From positions 1 to 10,405 of the forward strand of contig JAEZUZ010000006.1 in assembly GCA_023443345.1 (NCBI GenBank): a stretch of DNA of 10,405 bases, written 5' to 3'. The translations under genes and the position numbers were made by a program. The notes under the pieces were generated by a model, which saw nothing but the letters and a program-made list of their open reading frames with translations, was not told the DNA's origin and did no database searches. Below, piece by piece: positions 1 to 8,539 of the stretch. Origin of the DNA: Bacillota bacterium. Its GTDB lineage: Bacteria; Bacillota; Clostridia; Peptostreptococcales; Acidaminobacteraceae. Position 1 is the first letter of the stretch, and each line of letters opens with the position of its first letter.

Positions 1-455
1 ATGCTATTGAGAGTGTTGGTATTGAAACGCGTCTTATGACAGCAATACAAATGAATGAAATAGCAGAGACATATATAAGACGTAGAGCGGTAAAACATCT
101 AGAAAAGAAGAGAGTAGTTATATTTTCGGCAGGAACTGGAAAACCATTTTTCTCAACTGATACAGCTGCTGCTTTAAGAGCTTCTGAATTAGATGTAAAA
201 TTGATATTGTTTGCTAAGACAATTGATGGAGTCTATGATAAAGATCCTAATGAATTTTCTGATGCTAAAAAGTATGATCAATTAACCTATCAAGAACTTC
301 TTGAAAAAGAATTGAGAGTTATAGATCAACCTGCTGCAGTACTACTTAAAGAAAATGACATTCATTCATTAATATTTAGCATGAAAGAACAAGACAGCAT
401 TGTTAAAGCTGTAAAAGAAAATAAAGTTGGAACAATAATAAGGAGAAATATATGA
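1..455 (+). CDS. pyrH: UMP kinase (uridylate kinase), 3' part only
   Basis: C-terminal part (about 150 residues) of bacterial UMP kinase, the cytoplasmic enzyme that phosphorylates UMP to UDP with ATP in pyrimidine nucleotide synthesis. The reading frame is open from the window edge (first full codon at 3), and residues encoded before the ATG at 36 (AIESVGIETRL) already match the family, so that ATG is internal and the gene begins upstream. Visible family landmarks are the GTGKPFFSTDTAAALRA nucleotide-binding segment, then AKTIDGVYDKDPN, then QLTYQELLEKEL. The segment after that reads RVIDQPAAVLL, somewhat unlike the usual D-[ST/A]-A pattern, but it aligns without gaps. The stop overlaps the frr start by 4 bp (ATGA), as expected for the conserved tsf-pyrH-frr order; tsf would lie upstream. 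The family assignment is secure; only the N-terminus is missing. Confidence 0.95.
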   Translation, partial: AIESVGIETRLMTAIQMNEIAETYIRRRAVKHLEKKRVVIFSAGTGKPFFSTDTAAALRASELDVKLILFAKTIDGVYDKDPNEFSDAKKYDQLTYQELLEKELRVIDQPAAVLLKENDIHSLIFSMKEQDSIVKAVKENKVGTIIRRNI

Positions 456-1009
456 GTAACCAAGTTTTAAATGAAGTAAAAGGTTCAATGAACCACGCAA
501 TTGATTTTTTAAAAACAGAATTAAAGGCTGTTAGAGTTGGAAGAGCAAACCCTGCTATCTTAGATAGAGTTATGGTTGAATATTATGGAACACCAACTCC
601 TTTAAATCAGATGGCTACAATTACAGCTCCAGAGCCAAGGATGATTACAATTTCACCATATGATAAGACAACAATTGGAAATATTGAAAAAGCTATTATT
701 GCAAGTGATTTAGGATTTAATCCAAGTAATGATGGAAAAATTGTAAGAATAGTTATTCCTATGCTTACAGAAGATAGTCGTAAACAAATCTCTAAAGATG
801 TTAAGAAGATGGGCGAAGATGCTAAAGTTTCTATTAGAAATATCAGACGCGATAGCAATGATAAGCTAAAGAAGATGGAAAAAAATAAAGAAATTACAGA
901 AGACGATCTTCACAATGCCATCGATAAAGTGCAAGAGCATACAGATAATTTTATAAAAGAAATTGACAAAATTATTGAAGTTAAAATTAAGGAAGTAATG
1001 GAAGTATAG
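452..1009 (+). CDS. frr: Ribosome recycling factor
   Basis: Ribosome recycling factor, which acts with EF-G to split post-termination ribosomes. At 185 residues it has the standard family length. The hallmark VGRANPAILDRVMVEYYG near residues 29-46 is present, followed by the PLNQMATI and ITISPYD segments of the second domain. The long charged helix bundle (DSRKQISKDVKKMGEDAKVS) is near the middle, and the C-terminal helix carries the expected mix of Lys and Glu. The start is the ATG within the ATGA overlap with pyrH, with an AGGAG ribosome-binding site at 441-445 six bases upstream. The stop codon is immediately followed by the uppS start. Nothing unusual is seen. Confidence 0.97.
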   Translation: MSNQVLNEVKGSMNHAIDFLKTELKAVRVGRANPAILDRVMVEYYGTPTPLNQMATITAPEPRMITISPYDKTTIGNIEKAIIASDLGFNPSNDGKIVRIVIPMLTEDSRKQISKDVKKMGEDAKVSIRNIRRDSNDKLKKMEKNKEITEDDLHNAIDKVQEHTDNFIKEIDKIIEVKIKEVMEV

Positions 1010-1696
1010 ATGGATAAATTAAGACATATTGCTTTTATTATGGATGGAAATGGCAGATGGGCTACTAGTAGAAATCTTAGTAGATCAGAGGGACATAGAG
1101 CTGGAGTTAAAACTGTCAAAGAAATAATAAAAGCTGGCATAGATTTCAATATTAAATATATGTCTTTTTATGCCCTTTCCACTGAAAATTTTAAAAGGCC
1201 AACTGAAGAGGTTCGTTTATTAATAGGTTTACTCAGAGAATTTTTAGATTCTGAATTAAATGAACTTTTTCAAAATGGTGCTAAACTTAAATTTATCGGC
1301 AATCGTGAATTATTTTCAAAGCCAGTGAGGATGGCACTCGATAAAGCCGAAGAGATGACAAAAGATAATGATAAGATATGCTTACAAATCATGCTTGGAT
1401 ATGGATCTAGAGATGAAATTGTAAGAGCTTGTAGAAGATGTGTAGAGAAGAATTTAGATATTACAGAAGAAAATATCTCAAATAACTTAGACACATCAGG
1501 AATATGCGATCCTGATTCGATGATTAGAACAGGAGCAGAGAAGAGATTAAGCAACTTTATGTTGTATCAATTGTCATATTCTGAATTATATTTTTCTGAT
1601 AAACTTTGGCCAGATTTCAATAGGCAAGATTTAGAGGAAGCTATAAGAAATTTTGAGCTGAGGGAGAGAAGATATGGACAAGTTTTTGAAAAGTAG
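1010..1696 (+). CDS. uppS: Undecaprenyl diphosphate synthase (cis-prenyltransferase)
   Basis: Cis-prenyltransferase that condenses farnesyl diphosphate with isopentenyl diphosphate units to give undecaprenyl diphosphate, the lipid carrier for peptidoglycan and other wall polymers. The signature HIAFIMDGNGRWA lies at the N-terminus, with the catalytic Asp at residue 12. It is followed by YALSTENFKRP, and then by IRTGAEKRLSNFMLYQLSYSEL with the two diphosphate-binding arginines, and LWPDF near the end. At 228 residues it is slightly short for the family (about 240-250), mainly from a short N-terminal extension. Two conserved motifs vary: the usual NYGGR is GYGSR, and RTGGE/RTSGE is RTGAE. The ATG directly follows the frr stop with no spacer, with a GGAAG at 1000-1004 as ribosome-binding site, so coupling to frr is likely. 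Its 3' end overlaps cdsA. Confidence 0.95.
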   Translation: MDKLRHIAFIMDGNGRWATSRNLSRSEGHRAGVKTVKEIIKAGIDFNIKYMSFYALSTENFKRPTEEVRLLIGLLREFLDSELNELFQNGAKLKFIGNRELFSKPVRMALDKAEEMTKDNDKICLQIMLGYGSRDEIVRACRRCVEKNLDITEENISNNLDTSGICDPDSMIRTGAEKRLSNFMLYQLSYSELYFSDKLWPDFNRQDLEEAIRNFELRERRYGQVFEK

Positions 1697-2495
1697 AATA
1701 ATTTCTTCTTTGGTACTTGTAGTACTTTGTGCTTTTGTGCTATTTGAAAGAGGATGGATAAGCAATATAATATTTTTATTCTGTTTTTTTATAGCTCTTT
1801 ATGAGTTGAGAGTAGCAATAGGTTTATATAGAATAGAAACTTATGTTTTATCTTCTATTTTATTTATATTTACAACATTTGTTTTTGATTTTTCCATGTT
1901 TAGTCCAGTATATCAGGCAAGCATATTTGCATATGTATTTATACTTTTAGTCTATGATATGTTTGTTGTAAAAGAAGGAATACCTTATGTAGGATTGAAT
2001 TTATTTTCTTATTTCTACGTTTCAGTTCCAATATTTATTTTTAATGCACTTTTAAAAGGATCTGAAGTCAAGTTATATCCTTATACAAAAAACATGGAAT
2101 TTATACTGTGGATATTTTTAATTAGTATCTCAACAGATGTTTTTGCATTTATAATTGGTACTTTATTTGGAAAAAAGAAACTTATAGAAAGTATTTCTCC
2201 TAAAAAGACAGTTGAAGGTGCAATTGGAGCTGTAATAGTTACAGTTCTAGTATGCTGTATATATAGAATATTCTTTATAAAGAGTGTGACACTAATAAAT
2301 GTCATAGTAGCATCACTATTTGCTTCTATTTTTGCACAAATAGGAGATTTAGCAGGTAGCTATATCAAAAGACAGGCAGGTATAAAGGATTTTTCTAATA
2401 TTATTCCTGGACATGGTGGAATAATGGATAGATTTGATTCGATTTTTGTAGTATCTGTATTTATATATATAGTTTACGTTTTAAACATATTGTAA
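1674..2495 (+). CDS. cdsA: Phosphatidate cytidylyltransferase (CDP-diglyceride synthase)
   Basis: Integral membrane enzyme that makes CDP-diacylglycerol from phosphatidic acid and CTP, the branch point for bacterial phospholipids. The 273 residues are mostly strings of hydrophobic segments, consistent with about eight membrane helices. SPKKTVEGAIGA lies in the middle. The C-terminal family signature runs from Ser229 to Asp255 and fits the PROSITE-style pattern S-x-x-K-R-x4-K-D...P-x-H-G-G-x-x-D-R-x-D, including Lys232, Lys238-Asp239, His247-Gly-Gly and Asp252-Arg253. The chosen ATG overlaps the end of uppS by 23 bp and has GGGAG at 1662-1666, seven bases upstream. The gene following cdsA in most Firmicutes and Clostridia, dxr, is not here; rseP begins 14 bp after the stop. 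Confidence 0.96.
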   Translation: MDKFLKSRIISSLVLVVLCAFVLFERGWISNIIFLFCFFIALYELRVAIGLYRIETYVLSSILFIFTTFVFDFSMFSPVYQASIFAYVFILLVYDMFVVKEGIPYVGLNLFSYFYVSVPIFIFNALLKGSEVKLYPYTKNMEFILWIFLISISTDVFAFIIGTLFGKKKLIESISPKKTVEGAIGAVIVTVLVCCIYRIFFIKSVTLINVIVASLFASIFAQIGDLAGSYIKRQAGIKDFSNIIPGHGGIMDRFDSIFVVSVFIYIVYVLNIL

Positions 2496-2509
2496 AAATA
2501 AGAGGAATT

Positions 2510-3526
2510 ATGTATTTAATTAAGACAATATTTGCTTTTATAGTAGTTATAAATATATTGGTATTTGTCCATGAATTTGGACATTTTTTTACAGCTAGGA
2601 TGTTTGGGGTTACAGTCAAGGACTTTTCTCTTGGCATGGGACCTGTAATATATAAGAGAGTTTCTAAAAAGAGTGGAACTCAATATTGTCTAAGATCTTT
2701 TCCTATTGGTGGATTTGTCCAAATGCTTGGAGAAGATGAACAGAATGACCAAGAGGGTAGTTTTTCAACTAAGAAGCCTTGGCAAAAATTTATAATAATT
2801 TCAGCTGGAGCTATTGTAAATATTCTAGTATGTATCATAATTTTGATAGGATTATCACTTTACAATGGATCTCCTACAACTACAGTTGCTAGCATAGTTG
2901 AGGGCTCGCCTCTTTCAATTTTAGATGTACAAGAAGGAGATAGAATTGTCTCACTAAATGGCACAAAAATTGATAATTTTGAGCATTTCTTTATAAGTCT
3001 ACAGGAAACTCAAGGCGATGTTACTGTAGGGATTGAAAGAGATGATAAAGTAACTGAATATAAAATCACACCTGATAGAGTTAAGAACAACAGAATTATA
3101 GGATTTGTTCCTAAGTATAGAAGGGACCTTCTATTTTCTATTAGAGAAGGATTTAGTAAGACAAAGACATTTATGGTGATGATGTATAAGACAATACTTC
3201 AACTTATTACTGGTAAGTTAGAGACAAACTCACTTTCAGGGCCAATAGGTATAGCAGGAGCAATAGGTGAAGTTGCATCAATTGGTTTTACAAGTCTATT
3301 GTTATTTACAGCTATAATATCGCTCAACTTAGGTGTAATGAATTTATTGCCATTTCCTGCACTTGATGGTGGAAGACTAGTATTTATATTTATCGAAATG
3401 ATAACAGGAAAGAAAGTCCCTGAAAATAAGGAAGCATTAGTTCATACTATTGGTATTGTTCTTTTACTTTTACTTTTAGTTTATGTAAGTTATAACGATA
3501 TCTTAAGGTTGATATATGGAAAATAA
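2510..3526 (+). CDS. rseP: Site-2 intramembrane zinc metalloprotease, RseP/RasP family
   Basis: Membrane-embedded site-2 protease (family M50B) that cleaves transmembrane segments of anti-sigma factors and of leftover signal peptides. The zinc motif HEFGH is at residues 21-25 inside the first membrane helix. A PDZ domain is visible at about residues 118-190 (VEGSPLSILDVQEGDRIVSLNG is its core). The third zinc ligand motif is NLLPFPALDGGR at residues 278-289, with Asp286 as ligand. Further hydrophobic helices are at about 92-116, 260-285 and 311-331, giving the four-helix plan of the family. The length (338) is usual for Gram-positive members. The start has AGAGG at 2501-2505. The 3' end overlaps ispG by 11 bp. 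The substrate in this organism cannot be told from the window. Confidence 0.95.
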   Translation: MYLIKTIFAFIVVINILVFVHEFGHFFTARMFGVTVKDFSLGMGPVIYKRVSKKSGTQYCLRSFPIGGFVQMLGEDEQNDQEGSFSTKKPWQKFIIISAGAIVNILVCIIILIGLSLYNGSPTTTVASIVEGSPLSILDVQEGDRIVSLNGTKIDNFEHFFISLQETQGDVTVGIERDDKVTEYKITPDRVKNNRIIGFVPKYRRDLLFSIREGFSKTKTFMVMMYKTILQLITGKLETNSLSGPIGIAGAIGEVASIGFTSLLLFTAIISLNLGVMNLLPFPALDGGRLVFIFIEMITGKKVPENKEALVHTIGIVLLLLLLVYVSYNDILRLIYGK

Positions 3527-4559
3527 GAAGAGAGTAGTTAGAATTGGAAAGTGTTTTATAGGCGGAAACAACCCAGTTCTTATACAATCTATGACAAATA
3601 CTAAAACTGAAGATGTAGATTCTACAGTTGAACAAATAAAAGAGTTAATAATTGCGGGATGTCAAGCTGTAAGAGTCTCTGTCAATACTCTTGCTGCTGC
3701 TCAAAGCATAAGAGAGATTAAAAGTAGGATAGATGTAAATCTAATTGGAGATATACATTTTGATCCAAATCTAGCCATTGTTGCTATGGACAATGGAATC
3801 GATAAGATAAGAATTAATCCTGGCAATATTAAAAAAGAAAAATTAGTTAAAATAATTGAAAAAGCTAAAGAAAAAGACGTATCTATTAGAATAGGTGTAA
3901 ATAGTGGAAGCATTGATAAGAAGTATCTAAGAGAAGATATTGATAGAATTCAAGCTATGTACTTATCTATAAAAGAGATGGTCAGCTTTTTTCAAGAGCA
4001 TGATTTTAGAAATTTAGTGCTATCTGCAAAAGTGAGTGATGTAAGAGACAATATAAAGATAAATAGGATATTGAATGAAAAATTTGACTATCCTCTTCAT
4101 CTTGGTGTTACTGAATCAGGCTCATATATGAGGGGAAGTATAAAATCTTCAATTGGTATAGGTTCTCTTTTATGCGATGACATAGGTTCTACAATTAGAG
4201 TTTCACTTACTGAAGACCCAGTAAAAGAAGTACCTGTGGCCATAGATATATTAAAAGCAACAGGTCATAGGAAGGGACTAAATATAATCAGCTGTCCAAC
4301 ATGTGCTAGAACAGAATCCAATTTAATAGAGATAGTAAAGCAGGCAGAAGAGCTATTAAAACCATATGATGTTCCAATGAATGTTGCAATAATGGGCTGT
4401 GCTGTTAATGGCCCAGGGGAAGCTAAGCATGCTGATATTGGCATAGCAGGTGTTGGAGATAAATTTGCTTTATTTAAAAAAGGTCAAGTAATAATGACAG
4501 CAGATAGAGAAACTGCTTTAAATTTTATTGTTGAGAATGTAAGAAAGAATGCGAAATGA
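3516..4559 (+). CDS. ispG: 4-hydroxy-3-methylbut-2-en-1-yl diphosphate synthase (GcpE)
   Basis: Iron-sulfur enzyme of the MEP (non-mevalonate) isoprenoid pathway, converting methylerythritol cyclodiphosphate to HMBPP. The 347 residues have the two-domain bacterial form: a TIM-barrel part opening with GGNNPVLIQSMTNTKTEDVD and continuing through GDIHFDPNLA and KIRINPGNI, then a C-terminal cluster-binding part. The three 4Fe-4S cysteines are visible as Cys260 and Cys263 (SCPTCARTE) and Cys295 (MGCAVNGPGE), and the fourth ligand/catalytic Glu is Glu302. The ATG lies within the rseP 3' end and has only a weak AAGG-like site upstream (3505-3508), so it probably depends on coupling to rseP. Presence of this gene implies a MEP pathway, although dxr is absent from its usual place two genes upstream. 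Confidence 0.96.
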   Translation: MENKKRVVRIGKCFIGGNNPVLIQSMTNTKTEDVDSTVEQIKELIIAGCQAVRVSVNTLAAAQSIREIKSRIDVNLIGDIHFDPNLAIVAMDNGIDKIRINPGNIKKEKLVKIIEKAKEKDVSIRIGVNSGSIDKKYLREDIDRIQAMYLSIKEMVSFFQEHDFRNLVLSAKVSDVRDNIKINRILNEKFDYPLHLGVTESGSYMRGSIKSSIGIGSLLCDDIGSTIRVSLTEDPVKEVPVAIDILKATGHRKGLNIISCPTCARTESNLIEIVKQAEELLKPYDVPMNVAIMGCAVNGPGEAKHADIGIAGVGDKFALFKKGQVIMTADRETALNFIVENVRKNAK

Positions 4560-7500
4560 TTACTATTTTAGATTTAATACCTAAGGAAATATTGCATTTA
4601 ATTTCATATAATAAGGATACTAAGGTACTTACAATTTGTACAAAAGTTAGCCTTGATAATTTAAAAGAATTAGAGGAAGGGATTTTTGAAGCTCTTCCTT
4701 TTATTAGAGTGGTAAATTTTGAAGTTAAAAGTGATGATGAACTCATAGAAGAAAGATCTAAAAAAGAAAAAGAAATGCTAGAAACTATACACAAGAGTTG
4801 TCCTGTTTTTGAGCAGGTACCAAATGTTGATAGAAGCATTCCAAGTGAACAAGGCAATGGAAATTATCCTATATTTAAAAAGAAATCTAGAAATGTTTTC
4901 AAAAAAGTTTCAGGTCCAATTTTAAATATAAATGAAATATATGAGTATACAGATAGTGGACGTGATGTATGCATTAAAGGTACTTTAAGCCACTTTGATA
5001 CAAGAGTTACTAAAATAGAAAATATTGAATATAAACTATATTTCTATGATGAAAAAAGCTCAATTACAGTAAAATATTTTTGTAATAAAAATGAAGTTGA
5101 AAATTTTGAAAAAGCACTTAAGTCAAATTGCACATATAAGTTAAAAGGAAAAGTTCAGAAAAATTACTATGTAAAAGAGCATGAATTTTTACTAAATGCA
5201 ATTGAATTTATAGGAGAGAAAGCAAGGAGAAGGGATAACTCTACTGATAAACATATAGATTTACATATTCATTCAAAAAAAACCGCACTTGAAGGATTAA
5301 TGGAAGTCTCAGAAATATTTAATACAGCTAAGGAGTGGGGGTTAGATACAGTAAGTATTTGTGATGAAAACTCACTTCACAGTTTTATAGAGGCTCACGA
5401 TTTAGGAATAAAACACGATATAAAAGTTATCTATGGACTAGGATCTAACATATTTAATGATAGTTTGCCATTAATTGATTCAAGAGCAACTATGGGCATT
5501 GATGATACATATGTAGCAGTTGATATTGAAACTACCGGTCTAAATGTAAAAGAAGATAAAATTATCGAGATAGGAGCAGTAAAGATAAGTAAAGGAAAAA
5601 TTGTGGATAGCTTCAATTCTTTACTATATCTTGATGAGGAATTAGATGTATTTACAACAGAGTTAACAGGGATAAAGAGCGAAGATTTATTAGGGGCAGA
5701 AAAGCCTGAAGTTGTAATGCAAAAATTTCTAAAATTCATTGGAGATGCACCGCTTGTTGCACATAATGCCCCTTTTGACATACCTACGATTAAATTTAGC
5801 TTTAAGAGAATTCTAGATGTAGATATTGATCCAATACCTATTGATACTTTACTTCTAAGTAGAATATTTCTAAATAAAATACATAAATTTGGATTAAAAA
5901 GAGTAGCTTCTCACTTAAAAATTCCTCTAGATTCACATCACAGGGCATATGATGATGCTTTATGCTGTGGTAAGATTTTTTTACACTTTTTGCAATTGAT
6001 GAAACAAAAATCTATTAAGAGAATTGTAGATATAGAAAAAGAGGTAGATTCTAAAGAGTACCACCTAAATTTCGATAGAATGAAAAATGTCTTATTTTTA
6101 GTCAAAAATCAAGGTGGATTAAAAAATCTATATAGAATGTTTTCTCATGCAAATCTTCACTATTTGCAAAATAACAAACCTGGTTTTTCCTACGATTTAA
6201 TTGAACAAAATAGAGAAGGGGTTTTAGTAGGTGCTGCTGGTCTTTATAATGAAATTTTTGATGCATATTTAAATGGGAAAGATCCGCAGAAACTCTATAA
6301 TTTCTATGATTTTATAGAGATACTTCCATATAATGCATACATGAGTTATTACCAAAAGGGAGAACTCATTAGCAAAAAAAATTATGAAAATATAGTAAAG
6401 AAAATTATTGAAGAGTCACCTATTAAGGTTGTAGTAAGCTCTTATCCTATGTATTTTGATAAGAACGACTATATATATAGAAATATAATTCAATTTGCTC
6501 AACCAGTCAGGGGATTAGTTGAAAAAGAAGCTGGATTTAATTGGCTTACAACTGAAGAATTGATGGAAGAGTTTTCATTCTTAAGTGAAAATACTAAAAG
6601 AGAGATAATAATTGATAATCCAAGAGAGCTAATCAAGGATTTTAAAGATGTAATCCCTTTTCCTAATGAAAAATTCCCTCCAAAACTTGAAAATTCAGCC
6701 GAAATATTGAAGGAATTATGTCAGGAGACCGCTTATAAAAAATATGGGAATCCTCTTCCTGAAATCGTAAAGACAAGGCTTGATTATGAACTTTCAAAGA
6801 TAATAGATAATGGATATGCTGTTTTATATATTGCTGCTCATAAATTAGTAGCTGAGAGTATGTCAAAGGGATTTTTAGTAGGATCAAGAGGTTCTGTTGG
6901 AAGCTCTTTAGCAGCCACTATGAGTGGTATAACTGAAGTTAATCCACTTCAGGCTCATTATTTATGTCCAGATTGTAAATATACTGAATTTTTTGGGACA
7001 GAAGTAGATTCTTGTTACGATTTGCCAGATAAAAAATGTCCATGTTGTGGCAAAGAGCTAAAAAAAGAAGGATTTAATATTCCTTTTGAATCATTTATGG
7101 GATTTGAAGGTGATAAAGAACCAGATATTGACTTAAATTTCTCACCTAAAATACAGTCATATATTCATAGATATACTGGTGATTTATTTGGCCATGATTA
7201 TGTCTTTAAAGCAGGTACTATTGGTGCTATTCAGGAAAACATAGCTAAAGGATATATAATCAATTACTATGAAAAAAACAATATGCAACTTTCAAATAGT
7301 GATATTTCAAGGCATACAAGGCCTTTAATTGGTGTTGCTAAATCGACTGGACAGCACCCAGGCGGCATCATAGTTGTGCCAAGTGACATGGAAATATATG
7401 ACTTTACTCCTGTTCAGTATCCAGCTAATAATAAAAGCAAGGGAGTAATTACAACTCACTTTGATTATGATGCTATGAAGGGAAAGCTTCTAAAGTTGGA

Positions 7501-8539
7501 CATACTTGGACACGATGATCCATCAATTATTAGATATTTACAGGATATTACAGGAATAGATCCAAGATCGCTTCCTTTAGATGACCCAAAAGTTCTTTCA
7601 CTATTCTATGAAACTACTTCTATAGGTATAGACAGAGAAGACTATAGTGAGGAAGTAGCTTCCCTAGGATTGCCAGAGTTTGGTACAGGCTTTGTTAGAA
7701 AAATGTTGCAGGAAATTAGGCCTAAGAGTGTTTCCGATATAATAAGAGTTTCTGGACTTAGTCATGGAAAAAATGTCTGGGTCGGAAATATGCAGGAAAT
7801 CATAAATTCCAAAATCATTGACTTTAAAGATGTCACTTCAACCAGAGAGCAGATAATGCTTCACTGTATAGATAGAGGAATGCAGAGAAATATTGCCTTT
7901 AAAATAATGGAAGATGTTAGAAAGGGCAAGGGTTTGAAGGATGAACAAAAGGAACTTATGTCTAAATCAGGAGTTGAAGATTGGTTTATTGAAGCCTGTG
8001 ACAAAATAAGTTACATGTTCCCTAAAGCTCACGCTGTGGCTTATGTGATGATGGCTTTAAGAATTGGCTGGTACAAGGTATATGAGCCTAAGGCATTCTA
8101 TGCAGCACATTTTTCAACTAAGATAAAAGAAATAAATGCCTACAAGGTACTAAGTGAATCTCAAGTTGAAAGTTCAATAGAGCTACTTAAAAATAGTGGT
8201 GATAAGAAACATCAGAGTGAAATAAACTGTCTGGAATTAATTAGAGAGATGTACTATAGGGGAATAAAGTTTCTACCAGTTGATCTATATAAATCTAAGG
8301 CAAGTGAATTTACTGTTGAGGAAGATGGGGTTAGAATTCCGTTCCAGTGTGTAGAATCACTTGGTGAAAAGGTTGCGCTTTTAATTGAAAGCGAAAGAGA
8401 TAAGGATAAATTTTTATCAGTTGAAGATTTAAAACAGAGAACAAAAATATCTCAAAAAGTTATTGATTCGTTAACCGAAATGGGTTGTTTAGAGAATTTA
8501 CCTCAAAGCGATCAATTGAGTATTTTCGATTTGTTTTAA
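4556..8539 (+). CDS. polC: DNA polymerase III alpha subunit, PolC type (Gram-positive replicase)
   Basis: Replicative DNA polymerase with built-in proofreading. Domain order: a short N-terminal domain (about 1-75), OB fold (about 125-220), PHP part 1 (about 232-310), DEDDh exonuclease inserted in the PHP (about 318-485), PHP part 2 (about 500-640), polymerase core, and C-terminal helix-hairpin-helix/OB region. Exonuclease residues are intact: Asp323, Glu325, Asp408, His462, Asp467. Polymerase aspartates are intact: Asp857 and Asp859 (PDIDLNFS) and Asp982 (KLDILGHDD), as is GSRGSVGSS. The zinc module has Cys804, Cys807, Cys828 and Cys831, plus an extra Cys830. The C-terminal QLSIF fits a beta-clamp-binding motif. 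Two oddities: at 1327 residues it is about 110 shorter than Bacillus PolC, the loss being N-terminal, and the PHP metal-site residues are mostly replaced. The start overlaps ispG by 4 bp (ATGA) with only a weak ribosome-binding site, suggesting coupled translation. Confidence 0.97.
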   Translation: MITILDLIPKEILHLISYNKDTKVLTICTKVSLDNLKELEEGIFEALPFIRVVNFEVKSDDELIEERSKKEKEMLETIHKSCPVFEQVPNVDRSIPSEQGNGNYPIFKKKSRNVFKKVSGPILNINEIYEYTDSGRDVCIKGTLSHFDTRVTKIENIEYKLYFYDEKSSITVKYFCNKNEVENFEKALKSNCTYKLKGKVQKNYYVKEHEFLLNAIEFIGEKARRRDNSTDKHIDLHIHSKKTALEGLMEVSEIFNTAKEWGLDTVSICDENSLHSFIEAHDLGIKHDIKVIYGLGSNIFNDSLPLIDSRATMGIDDTYVAVDIETTGLNVKEDKIIEIGAVKISKGKIVDSFNSLLYLDEELDVFTTELTGIKSEDLLGAEKPEVVMQKFLKFIGDAPLVAHNAPFDIPTIKFSFKRILDVDIDPIPIDTLLLSRIFLNKIHKFGLKRVASHLKIPLDSHHRAYDDALCCGKIFLHFLQLMKQKSIKRIVDIEKEVDSKEYHLNFDRMKNVLFLVKNQGGLKNLYRMFSHANLHYLQNNKPGFSYDLIEQNREGVLVGAAGLYNEIFDAYLNGKDPQKLYNFYDFIEILPYNAYMSYYQKGELISKKNYENIVKKIIEESPIKVVVSSYPMYFDKNDYIYRNIIQFAQPVRGLVEKEAGFNWLTTEELMEEFSFLSENTKREIIIDNPRELIKDFKDVIPFPNEKFPPKLENSAEILKELCQETAYKKYGNPLPEIVKTRLDYELSKIIDNGYAVLYIAAHKLVAESMSKGFLVGSRGSVGSSLAATMSGITEVNPLQAHYLCPDCKYTEFFGTEVDSCYDLPDKKCPCCGKELKKEGFNIPFESFMGFEGDKEPDIDLNFSPKIQSYIHRYTGDLFGHDYVFKAGTIGAIQENIAKGYIINYYEKNNMQLSNSDISRHTRPLIGVAKSTGQHPGGIIVVPSDMEIYDFTPVQYPANNKSKGVITTHFDYDAMKGKLLKLDILGHDDPSIIRYLQDITGIDPRSLPLDDPKVLSLFYETTSIGIDREDYSEEVASLGLPEFGTGFVRKMLQEIRPKSVSDIIRVSGLSHGKNVWVGNMQEIINSKIIDFKDVTSTREQIMLHCIDRGMQRNIAFKIMEDVRKGKGLKDEQKELMSKSGVEDWFIEACDKISYMFPKAHAVAYVMMALRIGWYKVYEPKAFYAAHFSTKIKEINAYKVLSESQVESSIELLKNSGDKKHQSEINCLELIREMYYRGIKFLPVDLYKSKASEFTVEEDGVRIPFQCVESLGEKVALLIESERDKDKFLSVEDLKQRTKISQKVIDSLTEMGCLENLPQSDQLSIFDLF

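Noticed and set aside
607..858. Minus-strand open frames opposite frr, uppS, ispG, polC and others
   Set aside because: All lie opposite well-conserved genes, have no recognisable domains and lack supporting start signals; they are antisense shadows.
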